Shown: piece after piece, positions 17,296-26,681 of the stretch | Position numbering within the stretch: the first letter of the stretch is position 1 | Layout of the letters: the number at the start of each line of letters is the position of its first letter | Source of the DNA: Streptomyces cynarae | Lineage (GTDB): Bacteria; Actinomycetota; Actinomycetes; Streptomycetales; Streptomycetaceae | NCBI RefSeq assembly: GCF_025642135.1 | Contig: NZ_CP106793.1 | Coordinates: 8,214,001 to 8,278,000 of the forward strand | Reading direction: 5' to 3' | DNA length: 64,000 nt | Made by a program: the position numbers and the translations under genes | Notes under the pieces: model-generated | Database searches by the model: none | What the model was told of the DNA's origin: nothing | Seen by the model: the letters and a program-made list of their open reading frames with translations, nothing else

Positions 17296-18435
17296 TCAGC
17301 GAGTGCCGACCGCCGCTCGCACGGCCCGCCGGGCCATCTGACAGTCGTCGTGCAGCCGCCGCAGCAGCAGCCGCTGCTCCTCGCCGGACGGCGCAGCGCC
17401 CGGGTGGGCCACTCCCGGTGCCGCCGGGGTCGTGTCGTGCATCGAACGCTGCACGGCCGTCTCATACGTGCGGATCTCGCGGGTCAGGACGAGCATCAGG
17501 TTCACCAGGAACGCGTCGCGCGACGCCGGTCCCGCCGACTGTGCGATCTGGCTGATCTGACGCCGCGCCACGGGGGCGTCGCCGAGGACGGCCCACAGCG
17601 TCGCCAGGTCGTACCCGGGCAGGTACCAGCCCGAGTGCTCCCAGTCCAGCAGCACCGGGCCCGCCGGCGAGAGCAGGACGTTCGACAGCAGGGCGTCGCC
17701 GTGGCAGAACTGGCCCATGCCCTGCCGGCCCGCCGCGTGGGCGATGCCGTGCAGCAGCTTCTGCAGATCGCCCATGTCCCGGTCCGTGAGCAGCCCCAGA
17801 TCGTGGAAGCGCGAGATCCGCTCCGCGTAGTCCAGCGGGGCGCCGAACGTGCCCGCCGGGGGACGCCACGCGTTCAGCCGGCAGATCGCGCCCAGTGCCG
17901 CCCGGATGTCCGCGCGCGGCGGCGCCTCCACCGGATGCCGCTGCAGCGCGGCCACCCGGCCGGGCATCCGCTCGATCACCAGGGTGCAGTTGTCAGGGTC
18001 CGCCGCGATCAGTCGAGGCGCCCGCACCGGAGGGCGGTGCCGGACGAACGACCGGTACGCCGCTATCTCGTGCCTGAAGCGCTCGGACCACATGGGGGAA
18101 TGGTCGAGTAAACACTTGGCCACGGCCGTACTGCGCCCCGTGGTGCCGACGAGGAGCACGGAGCGCCCGCTTCGGCGCAGTACCTGCACCGGTGTGAACT
18201 CCGGGCAGATGCGGTGCACCGAGGCGATCGCCGTGCGCAGTTGCGCGCCCTGGGGGCCGGACAAGTCGATTCTCCCGCTGAGCGGCTGGGTGCCGACGCC
18301 CGGGACGCGCCGTGTCATGCCGGCGCCGAGCACGGGGGCCGCCGGTCGCGCGGGCTCGAGGTAGGGGCCGCCGGCGCCCGGGCGGGGGCGCAGCGGCCGG
18401 GGCGGGGCGGACACGGAGGACGATACTGCGTACAT
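17296..18435 (-). CDS. APH-family phosphotransferase
   Basis: A 379-aa protein of the aminoglycoside/choline phosphotransferase fold. The N-lobe has [26 protein letters not shown]. The catalytic Brenner loop is [13 protein letters not shown] (HGD-x4-N) and the metal-binding Asp is in [10 protein letters not shown]. The substrate is unknown; many Streptomyces members are small-molecule or regulatory kinases rather than resistance enzymes. It begins with a 40-residue Pro/Arg-rich N-terminus. ATG 18435 is preceded by AAGGGA. It is divergent from the NsdA-type regulator gene with a repeat-rich promoter region between them, which suggests linked regulation. Confidence 0.82.
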   Translation of the reverse strand: MYAVSSSVSAPPRPLRPRPGAGGPYLEPARPAAPVLGAGMTRRVPGVGTQPLSGRIDLSGPQGAQLRTAIASVHRICPEFTPVQVLRRSGRSVLLVGTTGRSTAVAKCLLDHSPMWSERFRHEIAAYRSFVRHRPPVRAPRLIAADPDNCTLVIERMPGRVAALQRHPVEAPPRADIRAALGAICRLNAWRPPAGTFGAPLDYAERISRFHDLGLLTDRDMGDLQKLLHGIAHAAGRQGMGQFCHGDALLSNVLLSPAGPVLLDWEHSGWYLPGYDLATLWAVLGDAPVARRQISQIAQSAGPASRDAFLVNLMLVLTREIRTYETAVQRSMHDTTPAAPGVAHPGAAPSGEEQRLLLRRLHDDCQMARRAVRAAVGTR

Positions 18436-18580
18436 AGGTGAGACAGATCCCTTCGTGTGCCTGCGAATTCCGCGCCCGCCCGGCCCGGCCGCCGCCGGCA
18501 CATCCTGGGGAATGTCCCTGCGGCGACCGGGTCGGGGTGGCGCGTTCCTACCTGACACCCGATGGGCCGTGGCACACCAT

Positions 18581-18633
18581 CTGGCGCACCCTGGCGAACC
18601 CTGGCGAATAATCCCGCTGCAACTGACAGCGGG
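18581..18633. promoter_or_regulatory. Three phased 10-bp repeats plus 7-bp inverted repeat
   Basis: CTGGCGCACC, CTGGCGAACC and CTGGCGAATA occupy 18581-18590, 18591-18600 and 18601-18610, exactly one helical turn apart. They are followed by the inverted repeat CCCGCTG (18613-18619) and CAGCGGG (18627-18633). The array ends 37 nt upstream of the NsdA-type start, an operator-like layout. Confidence 0.65.
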
Positions 18634-18669
18634 CTACTGTCAACTCAGCCGAGAACCTGGGGGCTTGAT

Positions 18670-20169
18670 GTGAGCGGACAACCCAACACCCGCCTGGCGG
18701 ACCTGTTCGGCCTGACCGGCTGGTCCAAGGGTGAACTCGCGAGGATGGTCAACCGGAAGGCGGCGGCCATGGGCCACCCCCAGCTGGCGACCGACACCTC
18801 GCGGGTGCGGCGTTGGATCGACATGGGAGAGATCCCGCGCGATCCCGTGCCGCGGGTGCTGGCGGCGCTGTTCACCGAGCGACTCGGCCGTGTCGTGACC
18901 ATCGAGGACCTCGGTCTGGTCCGGCACGGGCGCACGGGGAGACGGCGTGACGAAGGGAGTGCGAAGCACCCCGACGGAGTGCCATGGGCGCCCGAGCGGA
19001 CGGCTGCGGTCCTCACCGAATTCACGGGAATGGACCTCATGCTCAACCGACGCGGCTTGGTGGGCGCGGGTGCCGCGCTCGCCGCGGGATCCGCACTCAG
19101 CAGCGCCATGCACGACTGGCTGCGCACCGATCCGGCCCTGGCGGCCGACGCCCCCCGCTACGAAGACCCCCTGCACGCCGACCCCGCCGGGTTCGACCGT
19201 TACGAGGCCGCCCCCATCGGGTCGCAGGAGGTCGAGGAACTGGAGCGCTCGGTGGAGGTGTTCCGGGCCTGGGACGCGGCCCGCGGCGGCGGCCTCCAGC
19301 GCAAGGCGGTCGTGGGACAGCTCAACGAGGTGGGAGGCATGCTCGCCTACCACCACCCCGACCATCTGCAGCGCCGCCTGTGGGGCGTCGCCGCCAACCT
19401 CGCCGTTCTCGCGGGCTGGATGTCGCACGACATCGGCCTGGAGCCCACGGCGCAGAAGTACTTCGTCATCGCCGCGCACGCGGCCCGCGAGGGCGGCGAC
19501 CGGCCCCGCGCCGGGGAGGCGCTCTCCCGCGCCGCCCGGCAGATGGTGCACCTCGGCCGTCCCGACGACGCCCTGGACCTGATGCAGCTCGCCAGGTCGG
19601 GCTCCGGCGACGAGGTGCTGCCGCGCACCAAGGCCATGCTCTGCACCATCGAGGCCTGGGCGCAGGCGTCGATGGGCAAGGGACAGGCCATGCGGCGCAC
19701 CCTCGGCGAGGCGGAGGACCTGTTCGTCTCCGACAAGGGGGACGTTCCGCCGCCGAGCTGGATGCAGATGTTCGACGAGGCGGACCTGCACGGCATGCAG
19801 GCCCTGGCCTACCGCACCCTCGCCGAACACGAGCCCGGCGCGGCCCACATCGCGCAACGCCACGCCAAGGAGGCGCTGGAGCTGCGCGGAACCGGCCGGG
19901 ACCGGTCGAAGATCTTCGACCACATCTCCATGGCGTCCGCCTGCTTCATCGCCGACGACCCGGAACAGGCCGACCGCTACGCCCGCCTGGCCCTGACGTC
20001 CATGGGGGCGAACTCCTCGCAGCGCACCTGGGACCGGTTGCGTGAGATGTACCGGCTCACCGCGCAGTACTCGAGCTATCCGAAGATCCAGGATCTGCGT
20101 GAGGAGATCGAACAGGCCCTCCCGAAGGGCGTGTCCAAGCCGAGAGGCGGCAACTGGGCACAGGCATAA
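18670..20169 (+). CDS. NsdA-type TPR regulator
   Basis: A 499-aa cytoplasmic regulator. The N-terminus (about 5-80) is a helix-turn-helix-like region: NTRLADLFGLTGWSKGELARMVNRKAAAMGHPQLATDTSRVRRWIDMGEIPRD as a block in several pieces. The rest is alpha-helical with TPR-like repeats (AGEALSRAARQMVHLGRPDDALDLMQLA and onward). This matches my memory of Streptomyces coelicolor NsdA and its paralogues, which restrain sporulation and antibiotic production. The neighbours are not those I recall around nsdA (glnK, ffh), so this may be a paralogue. The start GTG 18670 fits the family N-terminus (VSGQPNTRL). Confidence 0.75.
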   Translation: MSGQPNTRLADLFGLTGWSKGELARMVNRKAAAMGHPQLATDTSRVRRWIDMGEIPRDPVPRVLAALFTERLGRVVTIEDLGLVRHGRTGRRRDEGSAKHPDGVPWAPERTAAVLTEFTGMDLMLNRRGLVGAGAALAAGSALSSAMHDWLRTDPALAADAPRYEDPLHADPAGFDRYEAAPIGSQEVEELERSVEVFRAWDAARGGGLQRKAVVGQLNEVGGMLAYHHPDHLQRRLWGVAANLAVLAGWMSHDIGLEPTAQKYFVIAAHAAREGGDRPRAGEALSRAARQMVHLGRPDDALDLMQLARSGSGDEVLPRTKAMLCTIEAWAQASMGKGQAMRRTLGEAEDLFVSDKGDVPPPSWMQMFDEADLHGMQALAYRTLAEHEPGAAHIAQRHAKEALELRGTGRDRSKIFDHISMASACFIADDPEQADRYARLALTSMGANSSQRTWDRLREMYRLTAQYSSYPKIQDLREEIEQALPKGVSKPRGGNWAQA

Positions 20170-20229
20170 GGGGCCTGTGCGTCCGCGTCGGCAACAGGGC
20201 GGAGCCGTCCTGCCCCGTCTCCCCGACCG

Positions 20230-21624
20230 TCAGGAGACCACCCTGGCGACGAGCACGCACGCGTCGTCCTCGCGCCCGCTCTCGCCGAACTCCTGCACGA
20301 CAGTCCGTACGCAGTCCTGGGCCGTGCGGTCCGCGCGGAGGCGCGGAGCCAGGTCGAGCAGCCTCCGCACGGCCTCCGTGCCGGTGTGCCGCGGGACCAG
20401 CCCGTCGGTGTGCAGGAGCAGCAGGTCGCCTTCCCGAAGCGTCTCCTCGGCCTGCCCGTAGGCGGCTTGGGACCTCGCCCCGAGCAGGACGCCCTCGGGT
20501 CCGACCAGCGCGCGCCCCGTCCCGTCGCGGAACAGCAACGGGGCGGGGTGCCCTGCCCGCGCCCAGCTCAGGGTGCGCGTGGCGGGCCGGTAGCGGCAGC
20601 ACACCGCGCTGCCCAGGGCCGGCTGGTCGGAGGCGTCCAGGAGCTGGTTGAGCCAGCCCAGGAGCCGGCCGGGCGCGGTGCCGGCCATGGCCATGCCCCG
20701 GAGGGCACCGATCAGGGTCGCCATGCCGGAGGCCACGGTCATGCCGTGGCCGGTGAGGTCGCCGGCGCCGAGCAGCGTGTCCCCGTCGGGCAGGTCGAAC
20801 GCGTCGTACCAGTGGCCGCCGATCGGCGCGCTCGCGGACGCGGGCAGATGGCGGGCGGCCAGGTCCAGGGCGCCGGTGCCCTGTCGCGGGAGCCGTAGCG
20901 AGCCGCACCGCGGCGGCAGCACGGCCTCCTGGAGCGCGGCCGCGAGCCGGTGTTCGGTCCGGGCCTGGTGGCGCTGCATCGCGTCGCCGGTCTCGCGTAC
21001 CGTCCGTTGGCTGCGGCGCAGTTCGCTCACGTCCCGCAGCACCGCCCACATCGAGGCGGTGCTGCCGTCGACGTCGAGCACCGGCTCGCCCATCATGTGC
21101 ACCGTGCGGACCTCGCCGTCGGGGCGACGGATCCGGAACTCCCCGTCGATGGGCTTGCCGTCCACCAGGCAGTCCGTCACCATCGCCGTCAGCAGCTGCC
21201 GGTCCTCGTCGTGCACCAGCGAGGGCAGTTCGTCGAGGGTGAGCGCGGGGGACGAGGGTTCGCGGCCGAGGATCTGGTACAGCTCGCCCGACCAACTCGC
21301 CTCGTCGGTCAGCAGGTTCCACTCCGCGCTGCCGACCCGGCTGAGCAGGGAGCCGGCGGACGGGGCAGGAGGGCCGACGGGCGCGGGAGACGGGCCGTCG
21401 CGAAGCTGCGCCAAGTGGGCGTCGAGGTCGTTGAGTTGGTGCAGCGCGAGGTCGCACAGCGCCCGCTGCCACCGGCCCTCCAGGTCCGCGCCGTCCTCGG
21501 GTGCCTCACGCCGTACGGCGTCCACCTCGCCGCGCAGCCGCCGGGTCTGCGAGATGAGCGCGTCGACCGAGTCGCGGCCGGGCGGAGGAGGGGCGGGGCG
21601 GTCCGCGGAGAGATGGGGTGGCAT
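20230..21624 (-). CDS. PAS-PP2C (SpoIIE/RsbU-type) phosphatase
   Basis: A 464-aa protein: a helical N-terminal segment (about 20-75), a PAS/PAC domain (about 95-215; WSGELYQILG...DGEFRIRRPDGEVRTVHMMGEPV), a linker and a PP2C domain (about 240-462). PP2C motifs are GDLTGHG, LLLHTDGLVPR and GREDDACVLV. The first metal motif reads GGHWYD where GGDWYD is usual. It should dephosphorylate an anti-anti-sigma factor, linking a sensed signal to a sigma-B-type switch. ATG 21624 follows CGGAG. It is convergent with the NsdA-type gene. Confidence 0.85.
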   Translation of the reverse strand: MPPHLSADRPAPPPPGRDSVDALISQTRRLRGEVDAVRREAPEDGADLEGRWQRALCDLALHQLNDLDAHLAQLRDGPSPAPVGPPAPSAGSLLSRVGSAEWNLLTDEASWSGELYQILGREPSSPALTLDELPSLVHDEDRQLLTAMVTDCLVDGKPIDGEFRIRRPDGEVRTVHMMGEPVLDVDGSTASMWAVLRDVSELRRSQRTVRETGDAMQRHQARTEHRLAAALQEAVLPPRCGSLRLPRQGTGALDLAARHLPASASAPIGGHWYDAFDLPDGDTLLGAGDLTGHGMTVASGMATLIGALRGMAMAGTAPGRLLGWLNQLLDASDQPALGSAVCCRYRPATRTLSWARAGHPAPLLFRDGTGRALVGPEGVLLGARSQAAYGQAEETLREGDLLLLHTDGLVPRHTGTEAVRRLLDLAPRLRADRTAQDCVRTVVQEFGESGREDDACVLVARVVS

Positions 21625-21740
21625 GACGCGCTCCGATGCGGGGACGGTTCGACCAGGTCCGGCGGAAGGACCGTTACGACTGTGGCACAGCCGACGACGG
21701 GGCGTAAGGGATTTGGCAACACCCGATACGGTGGTGCTTC

Positions 21741-21752
21741 TGGCATATGCCA
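21741..21752. promoter_or_regulatory. Perfect 12-bp palindrome upstream of PP2C gene
   Basis: TGGCATATGCCA is a perfect dyad 117 nt upstream of the phosphatase start, in the region downstream of the Gfo/Idh gene. It may be an operator. I could not place a convincing -10 element next to it. Confidence 0.45.
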
Positions 21753-21900
21753 AAGGCTTGCGGAAGAAGTGGTCGGAGCCGGTGACGTGCCAGTCCGGCC
21801 GGTCAAGTCGTAGGGAAGGTACGCCACTTGACGTTCGCGGTACAGACGTCAGGTCGTGCACGTGTACGGGTGATGAATGTGTGTACGGGTCCTGAGGCTG

Positions 21901-22926
21901 TCAGTGGTCATCGAACCCGTACAGCTCGGGGCGCGGTGCCAGGGTGACCGCCTCCCGGGCACCGCTCTCCTGCGCCCGCACGCCCGCCTCGGCGACCACG
22001 GAGGCCGCATAGCCGTCCCAAGCGGAGGGCCCGGTGACCCGCCCCTGCCGGGTGGCGTCGACCCAGGCCTGTACCTCGCGGTCGTAGGCGTCGGCGAACC
22101 GGACGAGATAGTCCTGGGCGACCTCCTCGCGCGCGCCGTCCGCGGTCGTGACGACCATGGAGTGCCCGTCGCCGATGCGGGCACTGCCGCCCTCGCAGAC
22201 GGCCTCGCAGCGCACCTGGTAGCCGAAGCCGCTGTTGACGAAGATCTCCACATCGACGAGGGCACCCCCCGACGTCTCGAACAGTACGAACTGAGGGTCG
22301 AGCAGGCCGTCCGGAGCGTTCGAGGACGGCCCGGGGCGCAGCACGGTCACCGCGGTCGGCTCCTGGCCCAGCAGCCAGCGGGCGGCGTCGATCTCGTGCG
22401 AGACGGAGCTGTTGATCAGCATGGCGGTGGTGAAACCGGGAGGTGAGGAGACGTTGCGGTGCGTGCAGTGCAACATCAGCGCCCTCCCCAGCCGGCCGCT
22501 GTCCAGCAGCGACTTCAGCCGCAGGTACTCGGCGTCGTAGCGGCGCATGAACCCCACCTGCGTGAGGCGCCGGCCGAGCCGGGACTCCGCCTCCACCACG
22601 CGCAGCGCCCCGGCCGCGTCCGGCACCAGCGGCTTCTCGCACAGCACCGGCAGCCCGCGCCCGAAGGCCGCGAGCAGCGCCTCCTCGTGGGCCGGGCCCG
22701 GTGAGGCGATCAGCACGGCCTGGACGCCGGGCGCGTCCAGCGCGGCCTCGGGGTCGGCGTGCACGGCTACGCCCTCGACACCGGCCGCGGCCTCCTCGGC
22801 GCGGTCCGTCTCGGGATCCGCCACGGCCACCACCCGCGCTCCGCTCACCACGCGGTCCAGTCGGCGTATGTGGTCGGCGCCCATGTGTCCCGCACCCAGT
22901 ACCGCCACGCCCAGCAGATCGCCCAT
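21901..22926 (-). CDS. Gfo/Idh/MocA oxidoreductase
   Basis: A 341-aa NAD(P)-dependent dehydrogenase. The Rossmann motif is [16 protein letters not shown] (7-22) and the conserved Lys is in [19 protein letters not shown] (EKP). The C-terminal beta-sheet domain carries [13 protein letters not shown], whose His and Asp fit the catalytic pair of inositol 2-dehydrogenases. It probably oxidises a cyclitol or sugar, though no inositol catabolic genes are nearby. Its ribosome-binding site GGAGGG lies in one arm of a 17-bp inverted repeat directly upstream, so translation may be structure-controlled. Confidence 0.85.
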   Translation of the reverse strand: MGDLLGVAVLGAGHMGADHIRRLDRVVSGARVVAVADPETDRAEEAAAGVEGVAVHADPEAALDAPGVQAVLIASPGPAHEEALLAAFGRGLPVLCEKPLVPDAAGALRVVEAESRLGRRLTQVGFMRRYDAEYLRLKSLLDSGRLGRALMLHCTHRNVSSPPGFTTAMLINSSVSHEIDAARWLLGQEPTAVTVLRPGPSSNAPDGLLDPQFVLFETSGGALVDVEIFVNSGFGYQVRCEAVCEGGSARIGDGHSMVVTTADGAREEVAQDYLVRFADAYDREVQAWVDATRQGRVTGPSAWDGYAASVVAEAGVRAQESGAREAVTLAPRPELYGFDDH

Positions 22927-22933
22927 GTGCCCC

Positions 22934-22987
22934 GCCCTCCCTCTCCGCGGACCGTCCCCGGCAGGGTAGACCGCGGAGAGGGAGGGC
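22934..22987 (-). promoter_or_regulatory. 17-bp perfect inverted repeat covering the RBS
   Basis: GCCCTCCCTCTCCGCGG (22934-22950) and CCGCGGAGAGGGAGGGC (22971-22987) are perfect arms with a 20-nt loop. On the minus strand the 3' arm contains the GAGGGAGGG ribosome-binding site for the gene starting at 22926. The hairpin could end transcription from the upstream gene, hide the ribosome-binding site, or both. Confidence 0.75.
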
Positions 22988-23016
22988 CGGGCAGAAGCCT
23001 CGGCAGGGTGAGCGGC

Positions 23017-24114
23017 TCAGTAGCGGAGCACCCCGGCGATCCCCTGTGCGTCGCCCAGGGCGCCGTCGGGGACGAAGCGGACGTCGGCGCCGGTGTCCAG
23101 GCAGCGCTCCACGATCTCGTCCACGATGTCCTCGCGGGCGTCCAGGTCGCCGCTCTCGGCCGGCACCAGATGGTCGCCGCCGTCGGCGCGGACCGCGACG
23201 CGGTAGTTCTCCTCCACCGCCAGGAGCTGGATGCGTCCGTCGGAGGCGTTCTGCCAGACCTCGTCGACGCCGGCGGCGAACGCCTTGCGGCCGCGGGCCG
23301 ACTCCAGCTCCCGGCCGACCGTCTCGACGGTCCTGTGCTCCTCGGAGGCGATCACCGGCTGGACGGCCTGCCACACGGCTTCGGGGGTGCCGTGGGCGAG
23401 TCCGCCGTGGCGGACGTGGACCGCGTCCTTGGTGACGGTGCCGAGCTCGTCCAGAACGGACAGCGCGGCCTGCTCGCCGACGACGTAGAGGGGGCGCGGA
23501 TACCGGCGCATGATCCTGCTCATGGCGTTGTCGGCCTCGCGCAGGAAGCGGCGGGTCGTCTCGTCGCGGGACGCGCTCGGCATGTCGCCGATCTGCATCT
23601 GGCGCTCGGCGTCGAAGTTCTCCCTGCTCCGGGTGAGGGGAAAGCCGCCGGCGCGCTCCTCCGCGACGTGGCCGGCACCGCCGTTCCACAGCGCCACCCG
23701 GTCGGCCGAGACCGTGAGCACCCAGAACGGCCGCTCGGCGACCTGCGCGGCCACCAGGTTGCGGGTCAGGAAGGTGTCCGAGAGCACCACACGCTCGGGC
23801 ACCGTGCGGGCCAGCGACCACACCTGGTGTTCGCCCGGTGCGGCGAAGATGACCAGGCCGTCCTCGGCGTGTCCGAGGTCGACCTCGGCGAGCGCCCGGT
23901 CGAGCTGGTCCGCGACGTCGATACGGCGTTCCCTGGGGACCGCCGGGTCGGCCTCGAGTTGCTTCTTGGCGTCGGCCAGCGCGTTGCGCAGCCGTACCCG
24001 GTCCTCCGCGTGCTCGGTCGCGCGGCGGTGCGTCGGCGTCAGCACCGACACCGCGGGGTAGGGCCGCGGCCGGCGCAGTTCCGCGAGAGTCGTGGGACTG
24101 AGGGCGTGCTCCAT
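23017..24114 (-). CDS. baeRF (bacterial release-factor-like) family protein
   Basis: A 365-aa cytoplasmic protein resembling bacterial archaeo-eukaryotic release-factor-like (baeRF) proteins. It begins LSPTTLAELRRPRPYPAVSVLTPTHRR, has VDLGHAEDGLVIFAAPGEHQVWSL, and ends with a pelota/eRF1-like third domain (DEIVERCLDTGADVRFVPDGALGDAQGIAGVLRY). There is no GGQ peptidyl-tRNA hydrolysis motif. Proposed roles for the family are ribosome rescue or stress-linked translation control; some databases mislabel members as chemotaxis proteins. ATG 24114 is preceded by AAGGTG. Confidence 0.72.
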   Translation of the reverse strand: MEHALSPTTLAELRRPRPYPAVSVLTPTHRRATEHAEDRVRLRNALADAKKQLEADPAVPRERRIDVADQLDRALAEVDLGHAEDGLVIFAAPGEHQVWSLARTVPERVVLSDTFLTRNLVAAQVAERPFWVLTVSADRVALWNGGAGHVAEERAGGFPLTRSRENFDAERQMQIGDMPSASRDETTRRFLREADNAMSRIMRRYPRPLYVVGEQAALSVLDELGTVTKDAVHVRHGGLAHGTPEAVWQAVQPVIASEEHRTVETVGRELESARGRKAFAAGVDEVWQNASDGRIQLLAVEENYRVAVRADGGDHLVPAESGDLDAREDIVDEIVERCLDTGADVRFVPDGALGDAQGIAGVLRY

Positions 24115-24510
24115 ATCAGCACCTTAGGACCGATTCGCTTGTCGGGCATTCGGGGCAATTGTGTGAAGAGTGATTATTGTGGCATTCGACTGTGCGGCGG
24201 CGCCGTCCCATGAGCCGACGGCTCCCCGAGAGGAGCCGGAACGTTGGGAAACTCTTTGCCCGTGGCCGAGACCTGACGGCCGCGTCCCCGGATGAAGCCC
24301 ATCGGCGCGTACGCGAGACGTAAAACCCGGCCGAAACAGTGAGGAGAGGAAGCCCTGCCGGGTCGCGGACGCGTTGACCGCCTGCCGCGGCATGACACAC
24401 GCTCGACATATAGCTGCTCGATACAACTGGTTTGTCGGGGTCAAGCTCGATCCTTGCGAAGCCGCAGGTGAACGGAGTGTCCCCGAAGATCGGACGCGGG
24501 AGGCAACAAC
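24115..24510. other. Divergent promoter region, baeRF gene / asnB
   Basis: A 396-bp region, richer in A+T than its surroundings in 24120-24190 and 24400-24450. It must hold promoters for the baeRF gene on the minus strand and asnB on the plus strand. GCTCGA recurs at about 24400, 24414 and 24447. I see no gene or convincing operator. Confidence 0.5.
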
Positions 24511-26352
24511 ATGTGCGGCATCACCGGGTGGGTTTCCTACGACCGTGATCTGCGGACCGAGACCGCGACACTGGATGCGATGACGCGGACCATGGCCTGC
24601 CGGGGTCCCGACGACAGCGGCACCTGGATCGGCGGCGCGGCCGCCCTCGGCCACCGCAGGCTCGCGATCATCGACCTGCCCGGCGGACGCCAGCCGATGA
24701 CCGCCGAGACCCCGGAGGGCACCGTCGCGCTCGTGTACTCGGGGGAGACCTACAACTTCACCGAGCTGCGCCGTGAGCTGACCGCCCTGGGCCACCGCTT
24801 CACCACCGACTCCGACACCGAGGTCGTTCTGCGCGCCTACCTCGAGTGGGGCGACGGACTCGCCGAGCGCCTCAACGGCATGTACGCCTTCGCCGTCTGG
24901 GACGGCCGCCGCGACACACTCGTGATGATCCGCGACCGCATGGGCATCAAGCCCTTCTACTACCACCCGACCTCCGACGGCGTCCTCTTCGGCTCGGAAC
25001 CCAAGGCGATCCTCGCCAACCCGCTGGCCCCCGCCCGCGTCCGCCTCGACGGGCTGCGGGAGCTGCTCGCACTGGTCAAGACGCCCGGGCACGCCGTCTG
25101 GGACGGCATGCGCGAGGTGGAGCCCGGCACCGTCGTCACGGTCGACCGGCAGGGCGTACACCGGCGCGTCTACTGGCGGTTGGAGACCCGGCCGCACACC
25201 GACGACCGCGACACCACCATCGCCACCGTCCGCGCGCTGCTCGAGGACATCGTGCGCCGCCAGCTCGTCGCCGACGTACCGCGCTGCACCCTGCTGTCGG
25301 GCGGCCTCGACTCCTCCGCGATGACCGCGCTCGCCGCCCGGCAACTGGCCGTGCACGGCGAGAAGGTGCGCAGCTTCGCCGTGGACTTCGTCGGACAGGC
25401 CGACCACTTCGTCGCCGACGAACTGCGCGCCACCCCCGACGCGCCGTTCGTGCACGACGTGGCCCGTGCCTGCGCCACCGACCACCAGGACATCGTGCTC
25501 GACGCCCAGGCCCTCGCCGACCTCGACGTACGCGCCAAGGTCATCCGCGCCCGCGACCTGCCGATGGGTCTGGGGGACATGGACACCTCGCTCTACCTGC
25601 TGTTCCAGGCGATCCGCGAGCAGTCCACCGTCGCGCTGTCCGGGGAGTCCGCCGACGAGGTCTTCGGCGGCTACCAGCAGTTCTTCGACGAGGAGGCACG
25701 CCGCGCCGACACCTTCCCCTGGCTGGTCCGCTACGGCCGGGACTGGGGCGAGGACGCCGACGTCCTGCGCCCCGACCTCACCGAGACCCTGGACCTCAAG
25801 GCATACGTCGCCGACGGTTACCGCACGGCCGTCGCGGACATCGCGCGCCTGGAGGGCGAGAGCGACTTCGAGTACCGGATGCGGCAGATCTGCCACCTGC
25901 ACCTGACCCGCTTCGTACGGGTCCTGCTCGATCGCAAGGACCGTACGAGCATGGCGGTCGGCCTGGAGGTGCGGGTGCCGTTCTGCGACCACCGGCTCGT
26001 CGAGTACGTCTACAACACGCCCTGGGCGCTGAAGTCCTTCGACGGACGCGAGAAGAGCCTGCTGCGGGAGGCGGCCGCGGACCTGATCCCGAAGTCCGTG
26101 TACGACAGGGTCAAGAGCCCCTACCCCTCCACCCAGGACCCCAAGTACGCCCTCGCCCTCCAGGAACACGCGAAGGACCTCCTCGCCCGCCCCTCGCACC
26201 CCGTGTTCGACCTGGTCGACCGCGAACGGCTGCGCCGGGCCGCCCACCGCGACACCCCGCAGATCACCCAGGCCTCGCGCCACGGCCTGGAACGGGCCCT
26301 GGACCTGGCCCTCTGGCTGGACCTCTACACCCCGGAGCTCTCCCTCACCTGA
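24511..26352 (+). CDS. asnB: Asparagine synthetase (glutamine-hydrolysing)
   Basis: A 613-aa class B asparagine synthetase that makes Asn from Asp, ATP and glutamine. Catalytic Cys2 follows the initiator Met (MCGITGWVSY). The Ntn amidotransferase domain (about 1-200) has RGPDDSG, RLAIIDL and a SGETYN segment (usually NGEIYN). The synthetase domain has the ATP pyrophosphatase loop LLSGGLDSSAM (about 263-273) and later SGESADEVFGGYQQF. Length is standard. Many Streptomyces carry extra AsnB copies, so this need not be the essential one. ATG 24511 is preceded by GGGAGG. Monocistronic. Confidence 0.92.
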   Translation: MCGITGWVSYDRDLRTETATLDAMTRTMACRGPDDSGTWIGGAAALGHRRLAIIDLPGGRQPMTAETPEGTVALVYSGETYNFTELRRELTALGHRFTTDSDTEVVLRAYLEWGDGLAERLNGMYAFAVWDGRRDTLVMIRDRMGIKPFYYHPTSDGVLFGSEPKAILANPLAPARVRLDGLRELLALVKTPGHAVWDGMREVEPGTVVTVDRQGVHRRVYWRLETRPHTDDRDTTIATVRALLEDIVRRQLVADVPRCTLLSGGLDSSAMTALAARQLAVHGEKVRSFAVDFVGQADHFVADELRATPDAPFVHDVARACATDHQDIVLDAQALADLDVRAKVIRARDLPMGLGDMDTSLYLLFQAIREQSTVALSGESADEVFGGYQQFFDEEARRADTFPWLVRYGRDWGEDADVLRPDLTETLDLKAYVADGYRTAVADIARLEGESDFEYRMRQICHLHLTRFVRVLLDRKDRTSMAVGLEVRVPFCDHRLVEYVYNTPWALKSFDGREKSLLREAAADLIPKSVYDRVKSPYPSTQDPKYALALQEHAKDLLARPSHPVFDLVDRERLRRAAHRDTPQITQASRHGLERALDLALWLDLYTPELSLT

Positions 26353-26681
26353 GTCCTGCTCAGCCGGGCGGCTCCGGGCCGCTGGAACTGCCGTTCGGAC
26401 GGCAGATCCGCGTAAGCATGGTGCCTCCCGGGACGCCCCGGCTGCGGATCCGGCGGCAACCCTGTGATCACCATGGGCGGACCCTGCGGCGCGCGCCTGG
26501 CGGACAGGCGGAACGGGCGGACCTGCCGCACCCTCCGCCGCCCGCGACGGCCTTCCCGCCGGTTCGACAACCGTGCCACTCGATGGGGTGAAAGGCAGAT
26601 AAGCCATAACTCGGATGGTTCGTCTGCGTTTTATGAGGTGCGGGCGAGTGCTCGCGACCATGTCTGGAAGGCAGGGAACCT
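26353..26681. promoter_or_regulatory. Leader/promoter region of the chaplin gene
   Basis: A 329-bp non-coding stretch. Its last 80 bases (about 26598-26640) are relatively A+T-rich and probably contain the chaplin promoter, but I cannot assign -35 and -10 boxes with confidence. No other gene is seen. Confidence 0.45.
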
